Source of the DNA: Streptococcus azizii
GTDB lineage: Bacteria; Bacillota; Bacilli; Lactobacillales; Streptococcaceae
Assembly (NCBI RefSeq): GCF_001984715.1
Contig: NZ_MSPR01000007.1
Coordinates: 1-64,000, forward strand
Reading direction: 5' to 3'
Length of the DNA: 64,000 nucleotides
Shown piece after piece: positions 1-9,404 of the stretch. The translations under genes and the position numbers were made by a program. The stretch's first letter is position 1. Each line of letters begins with the position of its first letter. The notes below the pieces were generated by a model that saw only the letters and a program-made list of their open reading frames with translations, was not told the DNA's origin and ran no database searches.

Positions 1-71
1 TCATAATAGCAAAGTGAAAAACTTTCTTTGTGAACATCCATTCCGATGAAAAGTGTGGTAAAATGAAACAT
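1..71 (-). CDS. IS110-family transposase, N-terminal fragment cut by window edge
   Basis: The reverse strand opens at an ATG at 71-69 and stays open to the window edge (23 codons). A strong GGAGG ribosome binding site lies 6 nt before the ATG. The peptide contains FIGMDVHK, the usual start of the IS110/IS116/IS902 DEDD (RuvC-like) transposase domain, where the Asp is the first catalytic acid. Such enzymes recombine the element ends without a classical DDE reaction. Only the first residues are visible, so completeness of the element cannot be judged. Identification rests on one short but characteristic motif. Confidence 0.6.
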   Translation of the reverse strand, partial: MFHFTTLFIGMDVHKESFSLCYY

Positions 72-190
72 ATAAGACCTCCAATTGAGTGTGGTAATTC
101 CTGTTAGAAGTTGATTGTTTTTTTATTCTAGTGTACAGGTAAATCCACGAATTCTCAACTGGGGGTCTTTACATATTGTCTAAACGACTA
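72..190 (-). other. 5' noncoding flank of the IS110-like element (possible bridge-RNA region)
   Basis: About 100-120 nt without a gene lie upstream of the transposase start, before a terminator hairpin. In the IS110 group the noncoding region upstream of the transposase can encode the bridge RNA that specifies target and donor. No end of the element is recognisable, so the boundary at about 190 is a guess. The functional suggestion is family knowledge, not something read in the sequence. Confidence 0.25.
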
Positions 191-198
191 TAATACTC

Positions 199-236
199 AA
201 AAAGCAGGTCCAAGCCTAAGACCTGCTAACTTTTTT
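199..236. terminator. Bidirectional rho-independent terminator
   Basis: Stem AGCAGGTC (203-210) pairs with GACCTGCT (220-227) around a 9-nt loop, with A/T runs on both sides. It would end the leftward GNAT/DUF2130 transcript. Confidence 0.75.
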
Positions 237-294
237 ATTTCTATTTCATTCACGCTTCATGCCTTCCGGTACTGATACTGCCCTGCTCTCTCCA

Positions 295-735
295 TTATTC
301 GCTCTTCTCTAACTGATAAGCAAAGCCGATTGATGTTTGTTCAAAGCCATAATGCTCATAGAAACGATGGGCAGCCTGTCTCTTATCTCCTGTACCGCTA
401 TTTAAAGCCATCACCTGACAGGCTGTTTCTTTTCCAATGTCTTGAACCCTGTCTAACAAGGCTGTCGCAATCCCTTTTTTACGATGCCTACTGTCTATAA
501 CGAGGGCTAAAATACGGATATAGGTACCACTTCGCTCAAAGAAATACATCTTGGCATAGCCAAGCAAGCCAATCACCTGCCCCTTTTCTTCATAGACCAA
601 ACATTCATAATCAGGATGAGCCAAAAGATGGGTCAAGCGCTCCCTCAACTCTCCCAGCTGACTAGGGTAGCCCAACTCCACCAACAACTGCTGACAAGAT
701 TGGGCATCTTCTTCTTGGTAGCTCCGAATCATCAT
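295..735 (-). CDS. GNAT-family N-acetyltransferase
   Basis: A 146-residue single-domain protein with the GNAT fold. The acetyl-CoA loop region is IDSRHRKKGIATALLDRV (about residues 79-96, the R/Q-x-x-G-x-G/A motif). The C-terminal AHRFYEHYGF segment is typical of small GNATs. It should transfer an acetyl group from acetyl-CoA to an amine; the substrate cannot be read. The start codon overlaps the stop of the upstream DUF2130 gene (ATGA), with AAAGGAG just before it, so the two are translationally coupled. A second ATG follows immediately and could be used instead. A terminator follows at 199-236. Confidence 0.85.
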   Translation of the reverse strand: MMIRSYQEEDAQSCQQLLVELGYPSQLGELRERLTHLLAHPDYECLVYEEKGQVIGLLGYAKMYFFERSGTYIRILALVIDSRHRKKGIATALLDRVQDIGKETACQVMALNSGTGDKRQAAHRFYEHYGFEQTSIGFAYQLEKSE

Positions 736-1985
736 GTCTCCTTTAAAGCGTCAAATTTAGCTTTCATGGTTGGATTTTTCCTCGTTAGCTTTTTAACTGT
801 AACATCCTCCAACTTATTATTGGCTAAACGCAGTTGATTTTCACTAGTCGTAAGTGCCGCCTTGACTGCCTCCATCCGCTTGATAGCCTTATCAATCTCA
901 TCGATTGCCTTTTGGAAGTTCGTGCTAGCAGACTGGTAGTTCTTGGCAAAGGCGTTTTTAAAGGTTTGTAAGTCCTCTTCAAAGTGAGTGATGTCAATAT
1001 GCTGCTCTCTCACCAGCGCCAATTCCTGCTTGTATTTAAGGGCATTCATCGCTGCATTACGCAAAATTCCGATTAGTTGAATAAAAAACTGGGGACGAAC
1101 CACGTACATTTTTTCATATTTATGGCTGACATCCACAATCCCTGTATTATAGTAGTCGTTGTCGGACTCTAGCATGGTGACAAGCACAGCATATTCACAT
1201 TCTTTCTCTCGGCGATCCTTATCCAATTCTTTGAAAAAATCTTCATTCTTATGTTTTTTCACTGTATCATCGGCTTCATTTTTCATCTCAAACATAATGG
1301 AAAGAATTTCTACACCATTTTCGTCCACCTCCCGATAGATGTAATCCCCTTTAGAACCACGCTGAGAGACCTGATTATCCTTTTCAAAATAGGCATTCGG
1401 AAAGGCTAGATGACGAACCTTGTTAAACTCTGCTTCTGCGTATAGTTCTAGACTCTCTCCAATAGCTTTGGTCGACTGCTGAGCCTTGAAATTTTTGTAA
1501 AATTCAACCTGTTCATTGGCTGCTTTTAACTGCAATTCAAACTCCTGCCTGGTCGTTGCAAGAGCCAATTCCTGCTTTTGTTTCTGCATGAGCAACTCTG
1601 TCTTAACCGTATCTCGCTCTTTCTCCATAGAGGAAAGAGCTAATGTTAATTCGTGTTCCTTTTCTAAGAGTGCCTTCTCAAGCTGTGCTTCAAGGGCGAG
1701 GATTTCCTGCTCCTTCTGTGATAAGGCAGAACGAATTTCCAGTTCTGTTTGGTGCTCTGACTGTTCTAACTTGGCAGTCAATTCAACGATTTCTTTATCC
1801 CGCCTTGCTAGTTGTCTTTGCAAATCATTTTTAGCCTTTTCTGCGACTAATTCCGTCTCACGTGCTAAGCGTTCATGCAATTCTTTTTCAAACTCTGCTC
1901 CGCGGACCTGAGCCAGTAGCTGGCTATATTCTGTTTCATTGACCTGAAAGGCCACCCCGCAGTGCGGGCATGTTAGCATCTGCAT
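732..1985 (-). CDS. DUF2130 coiled-coil protein with N-terminal zinc knuckle
   Basis: A 417-residue protein. It starts with a CPHCG metal-binding knuckle (C6, C9). A long charged coiled coil rich in E, K, L and Q follows (about residues 25-170). The C-terminal half matches the DUF2130 family, with conserved segments such as GDYIYRE, FEMKNE and a KDRREKECEYAVLVTMLE-like run. Function is unknown; the DUF2130 core resembles a nuclease-like fold, but no activity is claimed. It is the first gene of a two-gene leftward unit with the GNAT gene. Length is normal for the family. Confidence 0.8.
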   Translation of the reverse strand: MQMLTCPHCGVAFQVNETEYSQLLAQVRGAEFEKELHERLARETELVAEKAKNDLQRQLARRDKEIVELTAKLEQSEHQTELEIRSALSQKEQEILALEAQLEKALLEKEHELTLALSSMEKERDTVKTELLMQKQKQELALATTRQEFELQLKAANEQVEFYKNFKAQQSTKAIGESLELYAEAEFNKVRHLAFPNAYFEKDNQVSQRGSKGDYIYREVDENGVEILSIMFEMKNEADDTVKKHKNEDFFKELDKDRREKECEYAVLVTMLESDNDYYNTGIVDVSHKYEKMYVVRPQFFIQLIGILRNAAMNALKYKQELALVREQHIDITHFEEDLQTFKNAFAKNYQSASTNFQKAIDEIDKAIKRMEAVKAALTTSENQLRLANNKLEDVTVKKLTRKNPTMKAKFDALKET

Positions 1986-2119
1986 ATATCGTCTCCTTGT
2001 CCTTCTATCCTTCTTTACCTAGCCTGCACCTCGGCTAGTGCTTACAGGTTCTAATACTCTTTAAAAACCTTCCCTTACTCCAGTCTACAGACCTAGATTT
2101 TAAAACATCACCTTACAAG

Positions 2120-3144
2120 TTACCAAAGGATACCTCTATAGGCCAAAACAGTCGAAATAAAGTAAAGGAGGTACAAAACGATGAATAGCCATTTGAGGCG
2201 CACACAGAGGGCTATAAACTCACGGATAAAGGCAGAAGGAATATAGTAAGAAGCGGTTGCGCACCCCAAACCATCTCCAACTAGCCCTATCTTTTTGGCA
2301 TAAACACTGGTTCTAAAAACATGATAGTCGTTGGTCACAAACAGGAATTGGGGCTGAGGACAAAGACTCTCACCTATTTCTTTTGAAAATAGGAGGTTTT
2401 CAAACGTTGTACGTGATTTATCTTCTAAGAGAATAGCACTACTAGGAACAGCCCCTGTTTTTAATAAATAATTTGCAATCGCCTGAGCTTCTGAAATCTT
2501 CTCATCTTCGCCTTGTCCCCACTGGCAATCAACCTTGTCTTTGAATTGCCCAATCGTTGGTAGGCTTCTACTGCCTTATCTATTCGTTTTTTTAATAGGG
2601 GAGTGACCTCTTCTCCGTTCATCAACCCAGCACCATGAATAATAATAAAGTCATACTGTTTGCGCTTGGGGATAAAGAGATAGAGGTATGAATACAGCAT
2701 GAAGCCCGCAAAAGCAAATCCAAATAAGAAATAAGTGAAAAAAATGCTGATGACGAAAATGTTCAAGTAGCTATTCCTATAAAATAGTCCGTTTTGATCT
2801 GTGAAACGCCAAAAGAGTAGAAGAAAAAAGAGAAGGATAGCAAAGCCCATAGCCAGCGATAATAGATTCGCCTTGGAGTATCCCTCTTTCCTCAATAGAA
2901 TACAACCATTGTAGACTAGGAAAAATCCGCTAAGAAATAGGATAAGGGGTAGTAATACAAAGCCTGCAGCAAAAACGATATTGTGTACCACCAACCAGTC
3001 CAACTGGTAAAATAAATCTGCCAGAGAGAGATAGAGGAAAAAAAGACCGATTATCAATAGTGCAGGATTTAATAAACTACGATTATCCTTCATAAATGAG
3101 ACAATAAGCAATAAAATAACAATCAGTGTCAACCAATACAGCAT
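2120..3144 (-). pseudogene. Frameshifted YdcF/ElyC-like (DUF218) membrane protein
   Basis: The 5' part (3144 to about 2520) encodes several hydrophobic helices followed by the start of a DUF218 domain (YDFIIIHGAGL, then LIASGD). The frame then shifts and stops at 2461. In the next frame the domain continues (KISEAQAIANYLL, FVTNDYHVFRT) and ends in a last membrane helix at 2120. Reading is restored by adding one base in the GGGG run at 2517-2520, giving the expected ASGGQG-type motif. So this is either a one-base deletion in a homopolymer, phase variation or a sequencing error. Intact relatives are membrane proteins proposed to act in envelope metabolism. Confidence 0.8.
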
Positions 3145-3290
3145 AGATACTCCTTAAAATCATCTTCTTGGACTATTATACCATAAACGAGTAAGAAATC
3201 TCACTCCCCTTCAAAAAGAAAGGGAGACTCTGACCATCACTTGTCTATCTTCAATGACATTCGTGATTGAACTTCCTATGCCTACCATAT

Positions 3291-3326
3291 AAAAACAAAA
3301 GCAACGGCAATCAACCGTTGCTTTTG
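3291..3326 (-). terminator. Terminator of the Cna-B adhesin operon
   Basis: Stem AAAAGCAACGG (3297-3307) with CCGTTGCTTTT (3315-3325). On the leftward transcript it is followed by a U-rich run, just after the adhesin stop codon. Confidence 0.8.
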
Positions 3327-3337
3327 AAGAGTATAAA

Positions 3338-6300
3338 CTACTTTCCTTTCTTCACTAGATAGACACCAAGTCCGACCAGTAGAACAAGACCAAGGACAAT
3401 CAGTCCCAGACTGGTCGTGCTATTAGTTGCTGGTAAGATTTTCTTAGTTCCTGCTGATTGACCAGCCTGTGGTTGAGTCGGCTCTCCTACAGGTGGCTGA
3501 GTAGCCGGAGGAGTTCCCTTTGGAACATGGCTATTGGTAATCAAGGTACCATCAATCTGTGTGGTGTAGCCTGCTACCGCTTCTTCCTCAACCGTATACT
3601 GAATGGCTTTTCCATCCTGGTATTGGTCTAGGTCGTCAAAATGGTAGTTCCAGCCTGTAGCTTCTGAAGCAATCGCCGTTTTCTTGGTATCCACCCCATT
3701 CGCAAATAGGTGGACGGTGATACTGCTTGGACGAATCCCATCTTGATTGTTCCCATCGTTCCAGACCTTAGAACCCTTGAGGCTTATCTTCTTAGGTGTG
3801 TAGCTGTTGGTAATCGTATAACGACTGCCCTCAGCGATCATCTTGCTTCCATACTCTGCTGGGACAAGCTCCTCTAGGCTATAAGGAATCTCTTGGCCAT
3901 TTGCGTACTTGGGCAGGTCTTTCGATGCAAAGGTCCACTGTCCCTCTTCATCAGGTGTGACCGTGATGCGATCTACTTCCTGCCCTTGACCATCCTTCAC
4001 AAGGAGGACGATACTGCTAGGACGCTTGCCATCTTGGTTGTTGGCATCCTCCCAGACCTTGCTTCCAGTGATGCGAATCATCTCAGGAGTCCGTGAATTG
4101 GTGATCACTTGACCCTCGACCGTGGCACGGTAGCCCGCCGTTTCTAACAGGGCTAGCGTCGCCTCATCTTCTCGGACAGAGTATTGGATTTCTTGGCCAT
4201 TTTCAAATTGTGGGAGCTGGGTGAAGCTAGCTGTCCAAGTCTCGTCATCTGTTTGGTCTGCCTTCGTCAGAGTCAGGGTCTTTCCTGCAATGGCGACAGG
4301 CTCACTACCAGCTACAGATTTGTAGAGTTGGACAGTGATCGAGCTTGGACGTTTCCCGTCCTGGTCTCCCCTATCTGCCCATTTTTTGGTGACCTGATAG
4401 CTGATTTCTTTTGGTGTATAGCTATTGATGATGGTAAAGTCGTGAACGGTGGTCGTATAGTCGTCAACCGCTACTTCTTCTACCGTATACCGAATGACTT
4501 GTCCCTTGGCATATTTGGGCTTGTTGGTAAAGGTGGTCATCCAGTTCCCTGTCGCATCTGCTTGAATCGTTTGGCTATCGACCCGCTCTCCATTTGCCAG
4601 AAGGTGCACTTGAATCTTGTCCGGACGCTTGCCATCTTGGTTATTGCCATCCTCCCATTTTTTGTGAACCGTAATATCCACCATTTCTGGTGAGTAATGG
4701 TTGGTGAGGTTGTAGCCTTCAAGGCTGGTCTGATAGTTTGGCACAGCTTCTTCTGCAATCGTATAAGCAATGGCCTTCCCATCTTGGTACCTTGCTAGAT
4801 TGGTGAAGCGATAGGTCCAGTTATCGGTAGCAGTCACGGTCTGACTGGCCACCTTTTGCCCATTGGCAAGCAGGTGGACGGTGATAGAGTCTGGACGTTT
4901 CCCATCTTGGTTGTCCGCATCATCCCAGGTCTTGCTTCCCGTCACTTCCGTTACTTCAGGACTATAGGTGTTGGTCAAGTTATAGCCCTCTACTGTTTTT
5001 GTATAGCCTGCTGGAAGCTCTTCATCTACGCTATAGGTGATGGCTTGACCATTTTCAAACTGAGGAAGATTGGTAAAGGAGTACTTCCAATCCTCCTTAG
5101 CGGAGGTTTCCGTTCTAGCTGCTTCTGTTGTCTGACCTGCTACTGTTTTGAGAAGTTTGACAACCAGCTTCTCTGGACGTTTCCCATCTTGGTTGTCATT
5201 ATCAGCCCAGGTCTTAGTACCAGAAACCTCTGTTACGGCAGGCGTATAGCTATTGGTCAGGTTATAGCCTTCTACTGTTTTTGTATAGCCTGCTGGCAGC
5301 TCTTCATCTATGCTATAGGTGATGGCTTGACCATTTTCAAACTGAGGAAGATTGGCAAAGGAATACTTCCAATCCTCTTTGGCGGAGATTTCCATTCTAG
5401 CTACTTCTGTTGTCTGACCGCCTACTGTCTTGAGAAGTTTGACAACCAGCTTCTCTGGGCGCTTGCCGTCTTGGTTGTCATTATCAACCCAAGTCTTGGT
5501 ACCAGAAACCTCTGTTACGGCAGGCATGTAGGTATTAGTGAGGGTAAATCCTGTTGTCATGTCACCTGCTACCTTAGATTGATAACCATCTGGGACATCT
5601 ACCTCTTTCAACGAATAGGTAATTTCTACCCCCTGATCATCATATTTGTTTAAATTTTCAAAACTGCCTGTCCATTTATTCTCTGCATTGAGGGTAAGGT
5701 TTTTTCCTGCGACTTCTTGACCGTTGGCAAGTAGTTGAACCGTAATAGAATCTGGGCGCTTTCCATCTTGGTTATTAGCATCTTCCCATACTTTAGTGAC
5801 GGGAATGGATACTTTTTCTTTCTTATTTTTAATGGTCCGAATGACCCCATCCTTTCCGACCGTCACTTCAATCGGCGTTTTATCCAACATATAGCCCTTG
5901 GGAGCCTTGATTTCGACGATGGTAAATTTCCCCTTAGCTACTTCATCAGCTGTGTACACTTTAGACTGGGCAACACCGTCTTTCTCAATTTTAACGATTT
6001 CTTTCTGACCACTTGGTGAAGTGATTTCAAACTCTGCCCCATTCAGCAAGGACGCTGTTTCGGCATCCTGTTTGTAAAGGGTGATACGGTAACCTGTGTC
6101 TAATTGGATGGACCCGCCTGTTGTAATTTTAGTAGAGCGTGTCACACGATGAACCGTTCTTTGATTCTCCGTGCTAATAGTCACATCTGTCTCCCCACCT
6201 TTCATAGACAATTCATTGATGACGTTTGTACCATTAGCAGGTGAGGTTGTCGCATAATAGACGTTATAAGCGGCAGGTCGCCCGTTTTCTGCCATTCTCG

Positions 6301-7231
6301 AAGCAGTATTCAACAATTTTAAGGTATAGCTGGTATAGGCACTATTATATTCGATGGTGTAATCTTTTCCTTCTTCAAGTAACTTTTGGCCCGTCAAATT
6401 CAAACTAGAATTAAAATGCCCTGCATAAACCTTGACCTTTTCAGGAATAAACTGCATCGGTGCAGAATCTTCAGGAATCACATCTTTTAGGGAGATGGAG
6501 TCGTAACTGGACTGATTTGTATTGACCCGTAGGTACCAGTTATGGATATAGTCCCCACTTTTTCCTAGTGTCTGAGAACTCCAAGACTCTTTGCTCATCA
6601 CTCCACCATTTTTTACAAAATTTTCTTTTTTGATTCCTTCTGTATAATCAGGTGTCGTCCGTTCTTTGACCGAAATAGAGTGACTAATGTTTTTGCTGGT
6701 TTCTGTAGATGGATAGGTGATGGTTTTGCCACTCACGACCTCGTCTACTTTGAAGTCTGTATAAAAAGTTCCCTTGACTCCTTGAATCTGGCTACCACCC
6801 TTCTTTTTGAGATATTCCTGCAAGTCCTTGAGGGTGACCTTCACCGTCCCACCATTTCCGGCTCCGTTTGAGGTTACAGTAACTGTTCCGACAGCCACAT
6901 CTGTCCCGCTATCTTTCAAGTCAAAACTCGTATCGCTAACAGTTATTGGTGCAGGTATGGTGAATGTAAAATAATCACCATCTACTAAATTCCCATCATA
7001 CTTTGAGAGATCAAAAATTGATTCAAATCGATACGTCACCCCTTTTATTAACTGATAAGAACCTGAACTATCTGTAGTAAGATGACTCCCATTACTGACG
7101 TCCCACAAGTTGATATCTGTTAATACATTTTGGAGTTCTTTTGCTTGAACAGTCGTCGCACTTGCTCCAATGCCTAATAAGGTGACCATTATAGCTAGAA
7201 ACATGACTAACCATTTCTTAAGCTGGTTCAT
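3338..7231 (-). CDS. Cell-wall-anchored MSCRAMM-like adhesin with eight Cna-B repeats
   Basis: A 1297-residue surface protein. An ATG at 7252 is also in frame, but GAGGA sits just before the ATG at 7231 (MNQLKKW), which also starts a good signal peptide ending near VQAKE. A collagen-binding/fibrinogen-binding-like ligand region follows (about residues 30-380). Next comes a SpaA-type prealbumin-like domain (TLYKQDAETASLLNGAEFEI), then eight Cna-B domains of about 90 residues, each opening with a K-x-W-x-D/E-x-x-x-QDG-K-RP motif. A Pro/Gln linker leads to the sorting signal LPATN (about 1266-1270), a hydrophobic helix and KKGK. The N in place of G in the sorting motif is atypical. It lies 13 nt after the small cysteine protein gene and probably shares its transcript. 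Adhesion is inferred from domain type. Confidence 0.9.
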   Translation of the reverse strand: MNQLKKWLVMFLAIMVTLLGIGASATTVQAKELQNVLTDINLWDVSNGSHLTTDSSGSYQLIKGVTYRFESIFDLSKYDGNLVDGDYFTFTIPAPITVSDTSFDLKDSGTDVAVGTVTVTSNGAGNGGTVKVTLKDLQEYLKKKGGSQIQGVKGTFYTDFKVDEVVSGKTITYPSTETSKNISHSISVKERTTPDYTEGIKKENFVKNGGVMSKESWSSQTLGKSGDYIHNWYLRVNTNQSSYDSISLKDVIPEDSAPMQFIPEKVKVYAGHFNSSLNLTGQKLLEEGKDYTIEYNSAYTSYTLKLLNTASRMAENGRPAAYNVYYATTSPANGTNVINELSMKGGETDVTISTENQRTVHRVTRSTKITTGGSIQLDTGYRITLYKQDAETASLLNGAEFEITSPSGQKEIVKIEKDGVAQSKVYTADEVAKGKFTIVEIKAPKGYMLDKTPIEVTVGKDGVIRTIKNKKEKVSIPVTKVWEDANNQDGKRPDSITVQLLANGQEVAGKNLTLNAENKWTGSFENLNKYDDQGVEITYSLKEVDVPDGYQSKVAGDMTTGFTLTNTYMPAVTEVSGTKTWVDNDNQDGKRPEKLVVKLLKTVGGQTTEVARMEISAKEDWKYSFANLPQFENGQAITYSIDEELPAGYTKTVEGYNLTNSYTPAVTEVSGTKTWADNDNQDGKRPEKLVVKLLKTVAGQTTEAARTETSAKEDWKYSFTNLPQFENGQAITYSVDEELPAGYTKTVEGYNLTNTYSPEVTEVTGSKTWDDADNQDGKRPDSITVHLLANGQKVASQTVTATDNWTYRFTNLARYQDGKAIAYTIAEEAVPNYQTSLEGYNLTNHYSPEMVDITVHKKWEDGNNQDGKRPDKIQVHLLANGERVDSQTIQADATGNWMTTFTNKPKYAKGQVIRYTVEEVAVDDYTTTVHDFTIINSYTPKEISYQVTKKWADRGDQDGKRPSSITVQLYKSVAGSEPVAIAGKTLTLTKADQTDDETWTASFTQLPQFENGQEIQYSVREDEATLALLETAGYRATVEGQVITNSRTPEMIRITGSKVWEDANNQDGKRPSSIVLLVKDGQGQEVDRITVTPDEEGQWTFASKDLPKYANGQEIPYSLEELVPAEYGSKMIAEGSRYTITNSYTPKKISLKGSKVWNDGNNQDGIRPSSITVHLFANGVDTKKTAIASEATGWNYHFDDLDQYQDGKAIQYTVEEEAVAGYTTQIDGTLITNSHVPKGTPPATQPPVGEPTQPQAGQSAGTKKILPATNSTTSLGLIVLGLVLLVGLGVYLVKKGK

Positions 7232-7244
7232 TTTTTCCTCTTTT

Positions 7245-7445
7245 CTACACATTATTTATGTTTGTTATATGATTTCTTTTTTCTTTTCGTAAATCAGAAT
7301 GTCGCCAGTAACGTCGGCTACAGATACTGCTACAAAATACCGTTCGCTTATCAAGAACACCTTTTTTCGTCACCACTCGGCGCCCACATTTTTTACAGGT
7401 AAACGTCCGGCTCTCATAAAAATTGATTCGTTTTTCTGCGAGCAT
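7245..7445 (-). CDS. Small CxxC-x17-CxxxC putative zinc-binding protein (copy 1)
   Basis: A 66-residue basic protein with a strong AGGGAGG ribosome binding site. Four cysteines are arranged CKKC - 17 residues - CSSIC, followed by SRRYWRH and a charged tail. This looks like a small zinc ribbon or treble clef. It is clearly paralogous to the protein at 52899-53072: same cysteine spacing, shared SRTF before the first CxxC and identical CSRRYWRH after the last pair. Both sit in operons with LPxTG-type surface proteins. I do not recognise a named family. A nucleic-acid-binding or regulatory role is only inference from the zinc-finger look and basic tail. Confidence 0.75.
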   Translation of the reverse strand: MLAEKRINFYESRTFTCKKCGRRVVTKKGVLDKRTVFCSSICSRRYWRHSDLRKEKRNHITNINNV

Positions 7446-8102
7446 TTTACCTCCCTTTAGCTGATAGCCCCTTTCTGGTTGTTATAGTCTTTTCATTTAC
7501 TTCTAGTGTCTACTCCTAATCATTTAAGAGAGGATTGAAAGTTGGAAATGAGAAATCGACATTTTTTCAGACATTGAAGTAATAAAAGAGACGCAGCTAT
7601 CTCAACTTTAGTCAATGACAACTGTAGCTACCTTTAGGTATAAACTGACTGTCTATAAAAGCCTAAAAACTTCCAGAGTTGTAAAATATATCCCCACCAC
7701 CCCAACCCTCATACACTAGCCCTGATCACGAATCCATGTACATACCAGACTACGAACTGTTTGTCCTGCATCCTTTTTCTCCCTTCTTTATATTCTCGCA
7801 CTAACAGCTCTAGTTTCCTTCTATCTCCAGATAAATATGCAAAGCATCCCATGTATAGCCATAGGGCTTGCAACTACTATAAACATGTCAATATTTATAG
7901 TGGTTCATGTTCAGCACATTAGAGACACGACTGTTAGTTATAAGGTTTGACTTGTAGTCAAACCTTTGATATACGTAGTATATCAAACACCCATTAAATT
8001 TATGTACATTATCAAATTGAGGTGTAGAAAAATGATTGCTCACACATTTGTACAGCACATTGTCCTAAGAAGGTGATAGACAAAGACTTGAACTGTTACT
8101 CA
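7446..8102. other. Long leader/intergenic region upstream of the Cna-B operon
   Basis: No coding sequence is supported here. Apart from the double palindrome at 7942-7985 I see AT-rich sequence and no clear -35/-10 pair. If transcription of the leftward operon starts near the palindromes, its mRNA would carry a 5' leader of nearly 500 nt. Confidence 0.5.
7942..7985. promoter_or_regulatory. Double palindrome upstream of surface operon 1
   Basis: Two adjacent inverted repeats. The first is AAGGTTTGACT, TGT, AGTCAAACCTT (7942-7966, 11-bp arms). The second is TGATATAC, GTA, GTATATCA (7967-7985, 8-bp arms). The 55 nt from 7931 to 7985 recur at 61692-61746 upstream of the other surface operon, with changes only in the two 3-nt loops and one flanking base. 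This pattern suggests protein operators. GACTnnnAGTC resembles boxes bound by XRE-type controller proteins, but no regulator is identified. Confidence 0.7.
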
Positions 8103-8149
8103 TACTCTTTAAAAATCAAAAGGATACGTCGTCAAGAGTCTCGAGGACG
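8103..8149. repeat. RUP-like element end (fragment)
   Basis: TACTCTTTAAAAATCAAAAG at 8103-8122 equals one terminal repeat of the RUP-like elements found elsewhere in this window. No second end is found; the sequence runs directly into the tandem array starting at 8150. Confidence 0.7.
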
Positions 8150-8535
8150 AGTGAAAAAACAGGACAATGGACTTGGACTCGCTGCCCGGTTTTTGGGCGA
8201 GGGAAAAAACAGTCCACTGGACCTTGGACTAGCTTTCCTGTTTTTGGGCGAGGGAAAAAACAGTCCACTGGACCTTGGACTAGCTTTCCTGTTTTTGGGC
8301 GAGGGAAAAAACAGTCCACTGAACCTTGGACTAGCTTTCCTGTTTTTGGGCGAGGGAAAAAACAGTCCACTGGACCTTGGACTAGCTTTCCTGTTTTTGG
8401 GCGAGGGAAAAAACAGTCCACTGGACTTGGACTCGCTGCCCGGTTTTTGGGCGAGTGAAAAAACAGTCCACTGGACTTGGACTCGCTGCCCGGTTTTTGG
8501 GCGAGTGAAAAAACAGTCCACTGGACTGTTTTTTT
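8150..8535. repeat. Tandem hairpin array, 50/51-bp units (family B)
   Basis: About 7.5 copies. Unit starts fall at 8151, 8201, 8252, 8303, 8354, 8405, 8455 and 8505. Each unit has outer arms GGGCGAGT/ACTCGC (or GGGCGAG with a degenerate partner), an A-rich segment, the inner palindrome CAGTCC-ACT-GGAC, and a spacer with CCTGTTTTT or CCCGGTTTTT. The last copy ends as the perfect palindrome CAGTCCACTGGACTG (8515-8529) followed by T7. Long open frames across it are a by-product of the periodicity, not genes. Confidence 0.9.
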
Positions 8536-8536
8536 A

Positions 8537-8545
8537 TGCTATACT
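8537..8545 (+). promoter_or_regulatory. Extended -10 promoter of the Cof-type phosphatase gene
   Basis: TGC-TATACT (8537-8545) is an extended -10 element 30 nt before the start codon. No good -35 is seen because the repeat array runs right up to it. Confidence 0.5.
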
Positions 8546-8574
8546 ATCCTATAGGAATACTAGAGGAGGAATCT

Positions 8575-9393
8575 ATGATAAAATTACTTGCCCTTGATAT
8601 GGACGGGACGTTACTGAATAGTCAGAAACAGCTGACAGAGACACAGATCAAAGCGATTCACCAGGCTGTTGAAAGTGGTGTCAAGCTAGTCCTTTGCACC
8701 GGTCGGATGTTGACAGGAGTTAAGCCCTATTTTAACCAACTGGGTCTCGAAACAGAAAATGAGTATGTCATTGTCAATAACGGGTGTTCAACTCATCAAA
8801 CAAGCGACTGGAAACTCATCGACTGGGCTGAGCTATCGCCAGAACAAATTCAGTACCTTGCAACGTTCTTGCCAGAGACTAGCCTGCAACTAACCTTATT
8901 CGATGAAAATCACTACTATGTCTTGGACGATGAACCCAATCAATATTCACGAGCAGATGCCGAGCTTGTCAACGTTGAGCCTACTATCTTAAGCATGGAA
9001 AATGCAACTGACCAAAGCCGTCATCTTTTCCAAGCCATGTTCGTCGGAACACAAGAGGCTACGGATGATTTTGAAAACAAGCACCGAGTAAGACTTAGCA
9101 AAGACTTCGATGTTGTCCGCTCTCAAGATGTACTGCTTGAAATCTTACCAAGCGGTACGAATAAGGCTTCCGCCTTAAAAAAATTATCAGAACAACTACA
9201 GATTTTACCAGAGGAAATTATGGCTATTGGAGATGCTAACAATGATATTGAAATGCTTGAATTTGCAGGTCTCAGCATCGCAATGGGGAATGCCAGCAAG
9301 CTGATTAAATCTTTAGCAGATGATATCACCGATACAAATGATCAAGACGGTGTAGCCAAAGCCATCTACAAACATATTATCCATAAACCTTAA
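8575..9393 (+). CDS. Cof-type HAD-superfamily phosphatase
   Basis: A 272-residue protein; the start follows AGAGGAGG. Motif I is DMDGTLLNS (D8 nucleophile, D10 acid/base), motif II lies around VLCTGR, and motif III/IV is [10 protein letters not shown]. This order, with a C2-type cap between, defines the Cof/YidA group of cytosolic sugar-phosphate or nucleotide phosphatases. The substrate cannot be assigned. pepT follows after only 11 nt, so the two are probably co-transcribed from the promoter embedded at the edge of the repeat array. Confidence 0.9.
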   Translation: MIKLLALDMDGTLLNSQKQLTETQIKAIHQAVESGVKLVLCTGRMLTGVKPYFNQLGLETENEYVIVNNGCSTHQTSDWKLIDWAELSPEQIQYLATFLPETSLQLTLFDENHYYVLDDEPNQYSRADAELVNVEPTILSMENATDQSRHLFQAMFVGTQEATDDFENKHRVRLSKDFDVVRSQDVLLEILPSGTNKASALKKLSEQLQILPEEIMAIGDANNDIEMLEFAGLSIAMGNASKLIKSLADDITDTNDQDGVAKAIYKHIIHKP

Positions 9394-9404
9394 AAGGAGG
9401 AAAC

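Noticed and set aside
2050..2070. Possible RUP-like end (TAATACTCTTTAAAAA)
   Set aside because: Only about 16 bases match and no partner end or internal module is seen.
4184..5653. Long rightward open frames (169 and 265 codons) opposite the Cna-B repeats
   Set aside because: Antisense shadows of the repetitive adhesin; no start signals and low-complexity aromatic peptides.
7942..7985. Double palindrome as a rho-independent terminator
   Set aside because: No U run follows the stems on either strand, and the second copy keeps exact stems with loop changes, which suits an operator better.
8150..8535. CRISPR-like look of the tandem arrays
   Set aside because: Units are contiguous with no unique spacers, and no cas genes are present.
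8073..8597. Open frames with repeated peptides (LGLAFLFLGEGKNSPLD) across the 8.2-kb array, on both strands
   Set aside because: They arise because the 51-bp unit is a multiple of three; no ribosome binding sites or family similarity, and the 50-bp units break the frame.
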